From Paludibacter sp. (GTDB lineage: Bacteria > Bacteroidota > Bacteroidia > Bacteroidales > Paludibacteraceae), in NCBI GenBank assembly GCA_028710415.1, contig JAQTUE010000044.1:1-33120 (forward strand): a stretch of 33,120 nt of DNA, given 5' to 3'. The position numbers and the translations under genes are program-made. The notes below the pieces were generated by a model. The model did no database searches. It was given only the letters and a program-made list of their open reading frames with translations, and was not told where the DNA came from. This document shows, piece after piece, positions 22,664 to 32,028 of this stretch. Within the stretch, counting starts at the first letter, position 1; the number at the start of each line of letters is the position of its first letter.

Positions 22664-22945
22664 TTTAGTTAACTGGTTGATTGGTTAATTAGTTAACTGG
22701 TTGATTAAGTTGATTAAGTTAACTAGTTGATTAAGTTGATTGAGTTAAATAAGTTAAATAGGTTGATTAGGTTAATTGGATAATCAACTCAAACAACTCA
22801 AACAACTCAAACAACTTACTCAACTCAAACAACTCAATCAACTCAAACAACTCAAACAACTCAAACAACTCAAATCAACTCAATCAACTCAAATCAACTC
22901 AACTCAATCAACTCAATCAACTTACTCAACTTAATCACCAAATAC
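22664..22945 (+). repeat. GATTAAGTT / AACTCAATC intergenic repeat block 1
   Basis: Immediately after the pccB stop, ~115 bp of GTTGATTAAGTTGATTAAG-like words run in one orientation. Then ~150 bp of AACTCAAACAACTCAATCAA-like words, their approximate reverse complement, run up to the next gene. The transcript could form a long imperfect hairpin between two genes of one operon. It is non-coding. Confidence 0.8.
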
Positions 22946-22947
22946 AA

Positions 22948-24444
22948 ATGAATAAACGTTTATTAATTGCTAACCGGAGTGAAATTGCAATACGGATTAT
23001 ACGTTCTGCTCATAAGTTAGGACTTACCGCTGTTGTTCTAAAGAGTGATAAAGAACCCGATGCATTGTATTTACAGTATGCCGATGAAATCATTCAGGCA
23101 AAGGATGCGAATAATGAAAAACCCATCTTTCTGGATGCTGACAGAATTGTAGAATTAGCATTGGAAAATAATATCGACATGGTTCACCCGGGTTATGGGT
23201 TTATGTCGGAAAACCCTGATTTCGCAGCCCTATGCGAAAAGAACGGGCTGAACTTCGTAGGACCTTCGCCAGAGTTAATAAGGAATATGGGTATCAAGAC
23301 CATTGCCAAGAAAATGGCAATAGATGCAGGATTACCTTTGGTTCCCGGAAGTGAAGGAGCAGTGACTGATGCCAAACAGGCCATAGAGATTGCCAAAAAG
23401 CTTGGGTATCCTGTGCTGTTGAAAGCTTCGGCAGGTGGTGGCGGACGTGGCATGCGCATTGTGGAAAAACCTGAAACCATGGAACGTAATTTCAAATCAG
23501 CTTTTGATGAAGCTACTTCTGCCTTTGGGAATGGCGACTTGTTTATAGAAAAATACCTGGAGAACCCAAAACACCTGGAGTTCCAGATCCTGGGCGATAA
23601 GTTTGGAAATGTGATCCATCTGGGGGAACGTGAATGTTCGCTGCAACGCAAGCACCAGAAATTAATGGAAGAAGCCCCATCAGCCAGCATATCTCCTAAA
23701 ATAAGAAAGAAAATGGGGAAGATGGCCGTGAAATTTGCCAAATCTATCGGTTATTTCTCAGCTGGAACAATTGAATATATCCTGGATGAAGATGGAACGT
23801 TCTATTTTATGGAAATGAATACCCGTATCCAGGTGGAACATCCGGTAACAGAAATGGTAACCGGGGTTGACCTTGTAGACTGGCAGATCAAAGTAGCCAT
23901 GGGAGAAAAGCTGACCCTGAAACAAGGCGATGTAAAAACAACCGGTTGGGCGATTGAGTGCCGTGTGAATACAGAAGATCCTCAAAACCGCTTTAGCCCT
24001 CAGACCGGGTTTATTGAAAAGATACGTTTTCCTCAAAGTCCCAATGTACGCATTGAAACTGGTGTGCATAACGGATCGGTGGTGACGCCTTATTTCGATT
24101 CAATGATTGCCAAGATCATTGTACACGGGAATAACCGGCAGGATGCCATTGACAAGACCCTTGAAGCATTGACTGATTTTAGCCTGGTAGGTTTAAAAAC
24201 TACTGTTCCATTCTGCCGCACTGTGTTGCAGGATCCGGAGTTTGTTTCAGCACGTTATACTACCCGTTGGGTGACCCATTTCTTTAAACCTGCCATGTTG
24301 GAACATCCGGATGATGAACTCATCGGAGCCCTGGCAGCTACTATTATTTATGCCACCGAATACCTTCAGATTGTATCGGAAGCACCTGCCTCCAGGAACG
24401 AATCGTTGAATGTGTGGGTGTTGAATAAGAGAATCAATAAGTAG
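22948..24444 (+). CDS. Biotin carboxylase subunit of acyl-CoA carboxylase
   Basis: A 498-aa AccC-type biotin carboxylase that uses ATP and bicarbonate to carboxylate biotin on the carrier protein. The biotin-carboxylase N-domain is clear (LLIANRSEIAIRIIRSA, VHPGYGFMSENPDFA). The ATP-grasp domain has KASAGGGGRGMR (~159-170), GERECSLQRKHQK and EMNTRIQVEHPVTE (~289-302), and the C-domain follows (FSPQTGFIEK, YFDSMIAKII). It is slightly longer than typical AccC (~450 aa), with ~45 extra residues at the end. It lies between the carboxyltransferase and carrier genes, all plus strand, and is separated from each by repeat blocks. Confidence 0.88.
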   Translation: MNKRLLIANRSEIAIRIIRSAHKLGLTAVVLKSDKEPDALYLQYADEIIQAKDANNEKPIFLDADRIVELALENNIDMVHPGYGFMSENPDFAALCEKNGLNFVGPSPELIRNMGIKTIAKKMAIDAGLPLVPGSEGAVTDAKQAIEIAKKLGYPVLLKASAGGGGRGMRIVEKPETMERNFKSAFDEATSAFGNGDLFIEKYLENPKHLEFQILGDKFGNVIHLGERECSLQRKHQKLMEEAPSASISPKIRKKMGKMAVKFAKSIGYFSAGTIEYILDEDGTFYFMEMNTRIQVEHPVTEMVTGVDLVDWQIKVAMGEKLTLKQGDVKTTGWAIECRVNTEDPQNRFSPQTGFIEKIRFPQSPNVRIETGVHNGSVVTPYFDSMIAKIIVHGNNRQDAIDKTLEALTDFSLVGLKTTVPFCRTVLQDPEFVSARYTTRWVTHFFKPAMLEHPDDELIGALAATIIYATEYLQIVSEAPASRNESLNVWVLNKRINK

Positions 24445-24619
24445 TTGGTTGATTAGTTGATTAAGTTGACTGGTTAATTGGTTGATTAAGTTGATTAAGT
24501 TGATTGGTTAATTAAGTTGATTTTACATAAGAGAAGTAGTAATTACAATACAACAAATAAAACACGTCAGGTAAGGCCAGGACATTAGACATTGGACTTT
24601 TGACATTAGACAAAATAAC
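24445..24619 (+). repeat. GATTAAGTT intergenic repeat block 2
   Basis: About 80 bp of GTTGATTAAGTTGATTGGTT words in the forward orientation only, then a short stretch with a second word, ACATTAGACATTGGAC. It fills most of the 175-bp gap between the biotin carboxylase and carrier genes. Confidence 0.7.
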
Positions 24620-25168
24620 ATGGGAACTTCATACGTATATAAAAGAGACGCTTCAAGGCTTTTTATCGCCATGCGTGAAAATGGAAAACGGTTTAAAATC
24701 TATCTTCCCAAAGAATCAATGCCTGTGATTGATAATGTGGAGCAGGATATTAATTTTATTGAACAATCCGATTTCCAGTACCTGTTCGAATGGAAAGGGA
24801 AACGTTACAACTGCGAGCTGGTATCGCGTGACCAGAACAAGTCTACTGTTAAGGTGAACGGGGTGGAGTATAAATTCAGCCTGGAATCGTTATTCTCGTA
24901 TGTCCGCCATGGCATGATTGACAAAGACGGAAAACAAGTCAATGATAACAATATATCGTCCCCTATGCCCGGCAAGATTGTGGATTTGTTTCTGGCTGAA
25001 GGTGACCTGGTAAATGAAGGAGAACCTATATTAAGCCTGGAAGCGATGAAGATGCAGAATGAAATAACGGCTACCTGCAATGGGGTAATCCGGAAAATAC
25101 ATGTTGTTGCCGGACAAACCGTCATGAAAGATGACCTGTTGGTGGAAGTTACTTCCATTGATGTTTAA
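24620..25168 (+). CDS. Biotin carboxyl carrier protein subunit
   Basis: A 182-aa biotin carrier of the carboxylase. The C-terminal ~70 aa are a biotinyl domain: SSPMPGKIVDLF, then the biotinylation motif EAMKM with the target Lys144, then GVIRKIHVVAGQTV. The first ~110 aa form an extra domain (YVYKRDASRLFIAMRENGKR, WKGKRYNCELVSRD) with no motif I know; in this type of carboxylase such N-terminal parts help dock the subunits (inference). It is the third gene of the carboxylase cluster, and a good terminator closes the cluster 30 bp downstream. Confidence 0.87.
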   Translation: MGTSYVYKRDASRLFIAMRENGKRFKIYLPKESMPVIDNVEQDINFIEQSDFQYLFEWKGKRYNCELVSRDQNKSTVKVNGVEYKFSLESLFSYVRHGMIDKDGKQVNDNNISSPMPGKIVDLFLAEGDLVNEGEPILSLEAMKMQNEITATCNGVIRKIHVVAGQTVMKDDLLVEVTSIDV

Positions 25169-25197
25169 GTGACTGTGAGTTTCAGACTAAAATTATT

Positions 25198-25239
25198 AGG
25201 AGTAAATCTTTCGGGATATTACTCCTTTCTTTTTGTTAT
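25198..25239 (+). terminator. Terminator of the carboxylase cluster
   Basis: AGGAGTAA (25198-25205) and TTACTCCT (25219-25226) form an 8-bp stem with a 13-nt loop, followed by TTCTTTTTGTT. Confidence 0.8.
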
Positions 25240-25305
25240 CATCCCTACATGACGATTTTACTAAAAGTTTTGGGATTACAGGGTCATTAATTGTTTTAAC
25301 TGTTG

Positions 25306-25313
25306 TATCTTTG
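25306..25313 (+). promoter_or_regulatory. -7 box upstream of phosphoesterase gene
   Basis: TATCTTTG fits TAnnTTTG and lies ~57 bp upstream of the 25371 ATG, just after the preceding terminator. The nearest TTG is only 12 bp upstream, so the -33 element is unclear. Confidence 0.45.
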
Positions 25314-25370
25314 TTGATTCAAATTATTCGTCAAAGTTAGAATTAAAACACTTCATTTCAGGTTGTTCCA

Positions 25371-27215
25371 ATGAAAAGAAAAAATATATTCTTCATTCTG
25401 CTGTTTATTGTTATTCAATTCAGCGTCTTTGCTTCAGAACCTTTCCGGTTTGCACTCTTTACCGACCTGCATATCTCATCAACCAATCCAACCCCTTCGG
25501 AAGATCTTACAAATGCTGTCAATGATGTGAATGCCCTGACAGGCATAGACTTTGTGATCGTATCGGGCGATGTATCGGAATCCGGGGATGGTAAATCGTT
25601 GCAGGCAGCTAAAGCAATGCTGGACAAACTGAAAATACCCTATTACATTACTGCCGGGAACCATGAAACGAAATGGAGTGAATCAGGGTTTACTGATTTT
25701 GCAAGGATATTCGGGAATGATAAGTTTTCGTTTACCCACAAAGGCTGCAAGTTTATTGGCTTTACCACCGGGCCTATTATTAAAATGGGCGATGGACACA
25801 TAGCACCACAGGATATTGACTGGGTGGATGTAGAACTTAAAAAAGCCGGAATAGAAATACCGGTATTCGTTGTAACCCATTATCCGCTTCAGGCAGGGGA
25901 TGTGGATAACTGGTATGATATGACCGATGTCTTGCGGAAATACAACGTTCAAACCCTGTTGAACGGCCATTACCACCGGAATGTATTCCTGAACTATGAT
26001 GGCATACCGGGTGTCGTGAACCGTTCCACACTCAGAGCCAAGAATAAGATTGGGGGTTATACTATTTATTCAGTTTCCGATTCAATACGGGTCTATGAAA
26101 AGAAGATTGGGCAACCTGAAATTAACTGGTTGACGTTTTCCTTTGAATCCAGAAACTATAATAAGCCGAATCCAGCTTTAAGACCATCTTTTGAAATTAA
26201 TAAAGAAAATAAGAATGTCAGTGAAGTCTGGCGGTTGAATTCACGGGTAGGCATTTACGGCAAACCTGCTGTAGCCAATGAGCTGGTTTACTACGGTGAT
26301 GATTTTGGGTATTTGAATGCTGTATCGTTGATAGATGGAACTCCCGTCTGGAAATTCAAGACCGGAAGCAGGATTATATCCTCACCGGCAGTAATGGATA
26401 ATAAGGTCGTAGTTGGGTCTACTGATGGAAATATTTATTGTTTAAATTCCCTGACCGGAAAGCAGCTCTGGAAATATGAAACAACTAAAGCAGTGATGGG
26501 TTGCCCGTTAATCCAGCATGATACGGTTTTTATCGGGGGAAGTGATGGTTGTTTCCGGGCATTGAATTTGAAGAACGGAACCCAGTTCTGGCAGTTTGCA
26601 GAATTAAAGAATTATGAGGAGTCGCTTCCGGTGATTGCAACCGACAAGATCTATTTCGGTGCCTGGGATACCTATTTCTATGCCCTGGAAAGAAAATCAG
26701 GAAAATTAGCCTGGAAATGGAATAACGGAAATGCAGGTATACTCTTTTCACCGGCAGCGGTAACTGCTATTGTTTCAAATGGAAAAGTATTTATAACGGC
26801 ACCCGATCGATACTGGACTGCATTAAATGCCCAAAACGGAACGGTAGTGTGGCGGACTAACAAACATGAGGTTCGCGAGACGGAAGGCATTTCAGAAGAT
26901 GGGAATACTGTCTACAGTCGTTGTATGAACGATAGCGTAGTGGCCTTGGATGCACGCTCAGATAAACCGGTTGTACTCTGGAAGAAAAGTGCCGCGTACG
27001 GGTACGATCATAATCCAAGCATGCTGACTAACAAAGATGGGGTCATCGTATTCGGAACCCGCAACGGCTTGCTTATTGGTATTGATACTGCCAGTGGTTC
27101 TGTGTTGTGGAAATACAAGATTGGAAATTCAATTATCAATACCGTCACCATTTTACCAAATAAAGAATGTATACTGACAACGTCCGAAGGGGTGGTTGCA
27201 AGAATAAAATATTGA
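25371..27215 (+). CDS. Exported metallophosphoesterase with PQQ-type propeller
   Basis: A 614-aa exported protein with signal peptide MKRKNIFFILLFIVIQFSVF. Residues ~24-245 are a calcineurin-like metallophosphoesterase with the full metal set: D32 and H34 (FTDLHIS), D67 (SGDVS), N97-H98 (GNHET), H170 (THYP), H200 and H202 (GHYH). Residues ~285-614 are a PQQ-like beta-propeller with repeats such as GSTDGNIYCLNSLTGKQLWK and GGSDGCFRALNLKNGTQFW. It is probably a periplasmic phosphohydrolase whose propeller acts as a binding platform; the substrate is unknown. The next gene, murF-alr, starts 5 bp after its stop, so the two share a transcript, which hints at a cell-envelope role (inference). Confidence 0.82.
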   Translation: MKRKNIFFILLFIVIQFSVFASEPFRFALFTDLHISSTNPTPSEDLTNAVNDVNALTGIDFVIVSGDVSESGDGKSLQAAKAMLDKLKIPYYITAGNHETKWSESGFTDFARIFGNDKFSFTHKGCKFIGFTTGPIIKMGDGHIAPQDIDWVDVELKKAGIEIPVFVVTHYPLQAGDVDNWYDMTDVLRKYNVQTLLNGHYHRNVFLNYDGIPGVVNRSTLRAKNKIGGYTIYSVSDSIRVYEKKIGQPEINWLTFSFESRNYNKPNPALRPSFEINKENKNVSEVWRLNSRVGIYGKPAVANELVYYGDDFGYLNAVSLIDGTPVWKFKTGSRIISSPAVMDNKVVVGSTDGNIYCLNSLTGKQLWKYETTKAVMGCPLIQHDTVFIGGSDGCFRALNLKNGTQFWQFAELKNYEESLPVIATDKIYFGAWDTYFYALERKSGKLAWKWNNGNAGILFSPAAVTAIVSNGKVFITAPDRYWTALNAQNGTVVWRTNKHEVRETEGISEDGNTVYSRCMNDSVVALDARSDKPVVLWKKSAAYGYDHNPSMLTNKDGVIVFGTRNGLLIGIDTASGSVLWKYKIGNSIINTVTILPNKECILTTSEGVVARIKY

Positions 27216-27219
27216 AAGT

Positions 27220-29679
27220 ATGGAACTTAACAAGATTGCCAAAATTATAGGTGCAGACCTAAAAAACATTCCCGATCAACCCATCAATTGGTTGCTGACC
27301 GATAGCCGTTCGTTGTCATTCCCGGCAGAGAGCCTGTTCTTTGCCATTCGTACCAGCCGGAATAATGGCCATAATTACATTCAGGAGCTTTACCAGCAGA
27401 ACCTGCGTTATTTTGTGGTGAGTGAAATGCAGTCTGATTATACCAGGCTAACCGATGCTGTTTTCCTGAAAGTAACGGATACCCTGCAAGCTTTGCAAAC
27501 CCTTGCTGCTGTCCACCGGTCTTCATTCAATATACCGGTTATAGGCATTACCGGCAGCAACGGGAAAACGGTTGTCAAGGAGTGGCTGTATCAGTTGTTG
27601 CATACCGATTATCGCATTGTACGTTCTCCGAGAAGTTATAATTCGCAATTGGGAGTGCCTTTATCCGTATGGGCGTTGAATGAAAACACCCAATTGGGTA
27701 TATTTGAAGCCGGCATTTCGGAAATGAATGAAATGGAGCATTTGCAGAAGATCATACAACCTACTATAGGAGTATTTACGAATCTGGGGGAAGCGCATCA
27801 GGAAAACTTTACAGGACTGAAACAAAAGTGTGAAGAGAAATTGAAGCTTTTTACGCAGGCAGAAACATTAATTTATTGTTCTGATAATAAGTTGGTCGAG
27901 ATCTGTATTGCACAATCCGGGTTTAAGGGAAAATTATTCTCCTGGGGAAGTGGCTTAAAAGCAGATATGCAGGTTTTAAAAGTAGTGAAAGAATCCGATA
28001 AAACGATTGTTGCCCTGAATTATACCGGAACTGAATCGTCGGTTGCCATTCCTTTTACGGATGAAGCTTCCATTGAGAACGGGTTGCAATGCGTGGCGGT
28101 CATGCTGCAATTAGGCCTGGGAATGAAAGAAATTGCAAAGCGTATCCTGCATCTGGAAACTGTTGCTATGCGGCTTGAAGTGAAGGATGGGGTGCGTGAT
28201 TGCCTGATCATAAACGATAGTTACAACTCGGACCTGAATTCATTGGGTATTGCACTTGATTTCCTGAATCAGCAGGCTACTGCCAAGAACTTATCAAAGA
28301 CGCTGATCCTGTCCGATATCCTGCAAAGCGGACAATCCCCGGATGAATTATACAAAACAGTCGCTGAGCTGGTAAAAAACAAGAATATACAACGCATAAT
28401 AGGAATCGGATCTGAGATTTCAAAGCATGAGTCTGTATTCCAGTCATTGGATAAAACCTTCTTTGAACATACCGAGGATTTCCTCAAATCATCACTGGTA
28501 CGCGAATTAAAGAACGAAATCATCCTGCTTAAAGGATCACGAAAGTATCATTTTGAGGATATCTCTGAAAAGCTGGAACTGGTAACCCATGAAACTACGC
28601 TGGAGGTAAACCTGAATGCGTTGGTGGATAACCTGAATTATTTCCGTTCAAAGCTTCGTCCCGAGACTAAGATGATGTGCATGGTCAAAGCTTTTGCCTA
28701 TGGGAGCGGTGCTGTGGAAGTGGCACGAACCCTGCAGCATAACCGGTGTGACTACTTAGCTGTTGCGGTGGCTGATGAAGGTGCTGAATTACGCCGCGAA
28801 GGAATTCGTATTCCCATCATAGTTATGAACCCTGAGAAAGGCAGTTTTGGGATGATATTCGATAACAAGCTGGAGCCTGAGATATACAGTTTCCGTTTGC
28901 TCGATTCATTTGTTGTTGCAGCTGAAAAGTTAGGCCTGGTAGATTATCCGATTCACATTAAGATTGACAGCGGCATGCACCGCCTTGGTTTTGAACCCCA
29001 GGATATGGAACAATTGCTTGAAAGGCTTAAAAATCAGAATCAGGTTAAAGTGCGGTCTGTATTTTCTCATCTGTCAGGTTCGGATGATGCTAAATTTGAT
29101 GCCTTTACAAAACAACAGGTATCAGTCTTTACTGCCTGTGCCGATCAGTTGTCGGTTGTATTCTCCCATCATATTATGCGCCATATCCTCAATTCGGCAG
29201 GAATAGAACGATTTCCTGAATATCAGTTTGATATGGTAAGGTTGGGAATCGGGCATTACGGTATTAGCTCTTTACCGGACACCAGTCTGAAACAGGTATG
29301 TGCATTGAAAACAGTAATCCTGCAAATCAAAAAAGTAAAGTCAGGTGAAACGGTGGGGTATAGCCGCAAGGGAATCATCAATGGTGATAAACTTATTGCC
29401 ATTATACCAATCGGTTATGCCGATGGTTTTGACCGTAAGCTGGGAAATGGAGTAGGAGAGGTGCTTATCAACGGCAAGCGTGCAAAAGTGATCGGGAATG
29501 TGTGTATGGATCTGGTTATGATTGATGTGACCAATATAGATGCCAAAGAAGGTGATTCAGTTGAAATCTTTGGAGATCATCTGACTATTTCCGAAGTGGC
29601 AGACTGGCTTAAGACTATTCCGTATGAAGTGCTTACCAGCGTTTCCAGAAGGGTGAAGCGGGTTTATTTTCAGGAGTGA
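27220..29679 (+). CDS. murF-alr: Bifunctional MurF ligase / alanine racemase
   Basis: An 819-aa fusion characteristic of Bacteroidota. Residues 1-~455 are MurF, which joins D-Ala-D-Ala to the UDP-MurNAc-tripeptide: P-loop GITGSNGKT (109-117), AGISEMNEM and INDSYNSD (331-338). Residues ~458-819 are alanine racemase, with PLP-binding Lys490 in VKAFAYGSGA, catalytic Tyr714 in VGYSRKG, and VCMDLVMIDVT near the end. The fusion supplies D-Ala and then uses the dipeptide in peptidoglycan synthesis; the Ddl step between is encoded elsewhere. Both active sites are intact. It is tightly linked to the upstream phosphoesterase gene. A GATTAAGTT repeat block follows directly after the stop. Confidence 0.95.
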   Translation: MELNKIAKIIGADLKNIPDQPINWLLTDSRSLSFPAESLFFAIRTSRNNGHNYIQELYQQNLRYFVVSEMQSDYTRLTDAVFLKVTDTLQALQTLAAVHRSSFNIPVIGITGSNGKTVVKEWLYQLLHTDYRIVRSPRSYNSQLGVPLSVWALNENTQLGIFEAGISEMNEMEHLQKIIQPTIGVFTNLGEAHQENFTGLKQKCEEKLKLFTQAETLIYCSDNKLVEICIAQSGFKGKLFSWGSGLKADMQVLKVVKESDKTIVALNYTGTESSVAIPFTDEASIENGLQCVAVMLQLGLGMKEIAKRILHLETVAMRLEVKDGVRDCLIINDSYNSDLNSLGIALDFLNQQATAKNLSKTLILSDILQSGQSPDELYKTVAELVKNKNIQRIIGIGSEISKHESVFQSLDKTFFEHTEDFLKSSLVRELKNEIILLKGSRKYHFEDISEKLELVTHETTLEVNLNALVDNLNYFRSKLRPETKMMCMVKAFAYGSGAVEVARTLQHNRCDYLAVAVADEGAELRREGIRIPIIVMNPEKGSFGMIFDNKLEPEIYSFRLLDSFVVAAEKLGLVDYPIHIKIDSGMHRLGFEPQDMEQLLERLKNQNQVKVRSVFSHLSGSDDAKFDAFTKQQVSVFTACADQLSVVFSHHIMRHILNSAGIERFPEYQFDMVRLGIGHYGISSLPDTSLKQVCALKTVILQIKKVKSGETVGYSRKGIINGDKLIAIIPIGYADGFDRKLGNGVGEVLINGKRAKVIGNVCMDLVMIDVTNIDAKEGDSVEIFGDHLTISEVADWLKTIPYEVLTSVSRRVKRVYFQE

Positions 29680-29681
29680 GG

Positions 29682-30012
29682 GTAGTTGAGTAAGTTAACT
29701 GGTTAATTGGTTGACTAAGTTGATTAAGTTGATTAAGTTAATTGGTTAATTAAGTTGACTAAGTTAATTAAGTTGAATGGTTGATTAAGTTGATTCAGTT
29801 TTTTAAGTAAACTGGCTAATGGTATAGTTGATCAAATGAATAACTCTTCAAATGAACATCCAATATTGAACTAAAATCACCTATTTACCCATTCACCCAA
29901 TCACCCAATCACCAAATTAACTTAATTAACGTAGTCAACTTAATTAACCAATTAACCAATTAACTTAATCAACTTAGTCAACATAATCAACTTACTCAAC
30001 TAATCAACCAAA
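29682..30012 (+). repeat. GATTAAGTT / AACTTAATC intergenic repeat block 3
   Basis: Two oppositely oriented arms. 29682-29835 is built from GTTGATTAAGTTGATTAAGT words, and 29900-30012 from AACTTAATCAACTTAGTCAA words; a short unique stretch lies between them. This is the same family as at 22664 and 24445. It fills the whole 335-bp gap between murF-alr and the stress-protein gene. Confidence 0.8.
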
Positions 30013-30014
30013 CA

Positions 30015-30785
30015 ATGATCCTCGTTCACATTCAACAAATAGAAACAGCCAGTGTAATGCTTAAAAGTGCATCCATACTGGCTACTCAGCTTCAGAAATC
30101 ATTTGGTGTGCTTTGTTTTGTTGATACAGATGAGCTGATTGCTGCATGTGAAGAAAAATTGAATAAATTGTTGATTGATCTGAAACTTGAAGGTTCTCAG
30201 GTTCTGGTTCGTAATTCTAAGTTAAATACCATTACTTCTGTCTGTGAAGAACTGGAAGCAGCCTTTTTATTTATTCAGTTGCCTGGGGGTAATACGAAAG
30301 CTATCCGAAGTTTGTTGAATGATTGCCGGGAACTGCGCATTCCGTATTTGTTTTACAAGGATTCATTCCCTGAAATGAATTTGAAGAAAGTAATCCTTCC
30401 CATAGGCTTCCTGGAAGAAGAGCTGGAGAAAGCGCAATTTGCAGCCGCTTTTGGACGGTTTTGTGGCTCGGAGGTAAAAATGTTGCTTGCCAATGATTAC
30501 GGCTCTAAGGCGGCAACCAATGCAGAAAAAATGAAGCTTTTGTTTGATAAGTTTGATTTCAATTATACGTTGGAAAAGGCAGTAAAGGATAGCTTTAAAG
30601 TAGAGGTAGAATCCATTCAGGTTGCTGAGAAGGAAAATGCCGGAATTATCATAGTCTCTGCTTCGCGTGATTACGGGTTGGATGATATCCTGTTCGGACC
30701 CAAGGAATACCATGTTGTGAAAAAATCTTCCATCCCAGTACTCCTGGTTAACCCACGCGGTGATTTATATGCCTTGTGCAACTAG
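30015..30785 (+). CDS. Universal stress protein (tandem UspA-like)
   Basis: A 256-aa cytoplasmic protein of UspA type, with two half-domains (~1-125 and ~125-256). The C-terminal half ends in VVKKSSIPVLLVNPRG, the usual UspA closing strand, preceded by AGIIIVSASRD and FGPKEYHVV. The N-terminal half is more divergent and starts directly at the first strand (MILVHIQQIE). The ATP-binding G-x2-G-x9-G(S/T) motif is not clear. It probably modulates stress or starvation responses; the partner is unknown. The start follows repeat block 3 by 2 bp, and a bidirectional terminator lies after the stop. Confidence 0.7.
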   Translation: MILVHIQQIETASVMLKSASILATQLQKSFGVLCFVDTDELIAACEEKLNKLLIDLKLEGSQVLVRNSKLNTITSVCEELEAAFLFIQLPGGNTKAIRSLLNDCRELRIPYLFYKDSFPEMNLKKVILPIGFLEEELEKAQFAAAFGRFCGSEVKMLLANDYGSKAATNAEKMKLLFDKFDFNYTLEKAVKDSFKVEVESIQVAEKENAGIIIVSASRDYGLDDILFGPKEYHVVKKSSIPVLLVNPRGDLYALCN

Positions 30786-30798
30786 ATTCAAAATATAC

Positions 30799-30840
30799 AA
30801 AAACAGCCTGCTATCGGATTAATGATAACAGGCTGTTTTT
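30799..30840. terminator. Bidirectional terminator between convergent genes
   Basis: AAAAACAGCCTG (30799-30810) and CAGGCTGTTTTT (30829-30840) form a 12-bp stem including A/T tracts on both sides. It serves the stress-protein gene on the plus strand and the epimerase gene on the minus strand, which converge here. Confidence 0.88.
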
Positions 30841-30852
30841 ATTTCAATAAGT

Positions 30853-31851
30853 TTATAAAACGTAGAATCTGGTAGTCCCGCTCCAACTCTTGCCACCGTT
30901 CAGGGCCTGCAAACCGGTTAAATCAGCCGGTAGCTTCAGGTTTGGCGCATTGATCGCCCAAGTCTGGGGTTCAGGGCATACCCAATCCACCTCTCCACCA
31001 TTGTTCCAGAGCGTCCAGTGTTTGAATTTGCTGTCAACTTCATAATACACGCTGATATTATCCTTGGTATTGGTCAGGATGGCACCGTGATAGTTTTTCC
31101 CGTTTTCCTCAATGCCCTCGTCGGTAAGCGCAATCTCAATAGGCTTTCCGGTTGGATTTATTCCTTCGGTACGCAACAGTGATTCTTCTTCATCAAGGTC
31201 CAGCAGGGTTCCGGTAGGTAAGCTGCGATCGGATAATTCCCAACGTTTCCCGGCAGAAAGTCGTAATTTATAATCGGACCTGACAGTATCTTTTGAAAAT
31301 GGAAGCCTTAAAGGAGTATGGTAACCTACGCCCAGAGGCATTGGTTTGGTTCCTAAATTGGTAAAAGTGATGATATGAGTTAATTCTTTATCCGAAAGGA
31401 TAAACCTGATCTTACAGGTGAACTCATGAGGAAAATTCTCATAGATCGCGTTGTTAATCCTGTTTGAGAAGAAACTGGCTTCAACCTCTACGGCATCAGA
31501 AGAATAGCGGGTCCTGGTAATGGTGAAAGGCTCCGATTTGATGATTCCATGATGGTAGTTATTCTGGGCAGGAATGGTGATCGGGAATTCGTAGTTCTTT
31601 CCTGCAAAACTGTATTTGCCATCTTCAATCCTGTTCGGTGGAAACAGCAAAGGAACCCCGAATATCTGCGGACGGCTTTTAAAGGTTTCCATATCCTCAG
31701 CAGTCGGTGTCCGTAATATGTCAACCTGTTTCTCTTTATTAAACAACCTTACCAGATTTGCTCCTACCGATGGGACGATAATTGCTTCGTATACATTCGT
31801 TTCAAGTAAAATGGCTTCAATCCCATTCCAGTTAATCTTTTCAATATTCAT
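30853..31851 (-). CDS. Aldose 1-epimerase-like protein
   Basis: About 332 aa from MNIEKINWNGIEAIL. The frame opens 11 codons earlier (31884), but the internal Met fits the family N-terminus better. It is a galactose-mutarotase-like beta-sandwich, a family that interconverts alpha and beta anomers of sugars. Visible family features are GANLVRLFN, FGVPLLFPPNRIEDGKY, the histidine pair in NNYHHGIIKS (a likely catalytic His), and the second conserved His in GVGYHTPLRLPF. The carbohydrate is not identifiable. It is probably cytoplasmic, as no signal peptide is seen. It is a single gene with no partner on its strand, and its upstream side is a repeat-filled gap of ~860 bp. Confidence 0.78.
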   Translation of the reverse strand: MNIEKINWNGIEAILLETNVYEAIIVPSVGANLVRLFNKEKQVDILRTPTAEDMETFKSRPQIFGVPLLFPPNRIEDGKYSFAGKNYEFPITIPAQNNYHHGIIKSEPFTITRTRYSSDAVEVEASFFSNRINNAIYENFPHEFTCKIRFILSDKELTHIITFTNLGTKPMPLGVGYHTPLRLPFSKDTVRSDYKLRLSAGKRWELSDRSLPTGTLLDLDEEESLLRTEGINPTGKPIEIALTDEGIEENGKNYHGAILTNTKDNISVYYEVDSKFKHWTLWNNGGEVDWVCPEPQTWAINAPNLKLPADLTGLQALNGGKSWSGTTRFYVL

Positions 31852-32028
31852 TGTTGCAGTTGCTTTTGTAGGATTTAGAATCATCCTTTATTTTCTATGT
31901 TTTGCAAATTTACTAAATAGTTGTGAATAGTACTTTGTTTCACCTGAAATATTGTCATAATCTTTAAAAGGTTACTTAAGAGTATGATTGAATTATTTAA
32001 ATGCATGAAGTTTAAACTGGTTACTATT

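Noticed and set aside
22670..22940. CRISPR-like repeat array
   Set aside because: Repeats are short, degenerate and without unique spacers of constant length, and the orientation reverses halfway.
21544..24069. Minus-strand ORFs of up to 182 aa opposite the carboxylase genes
   Set aside because: The plus-strand proteins are conserved full-length enzymes; the antisense frames have no recognisable content.
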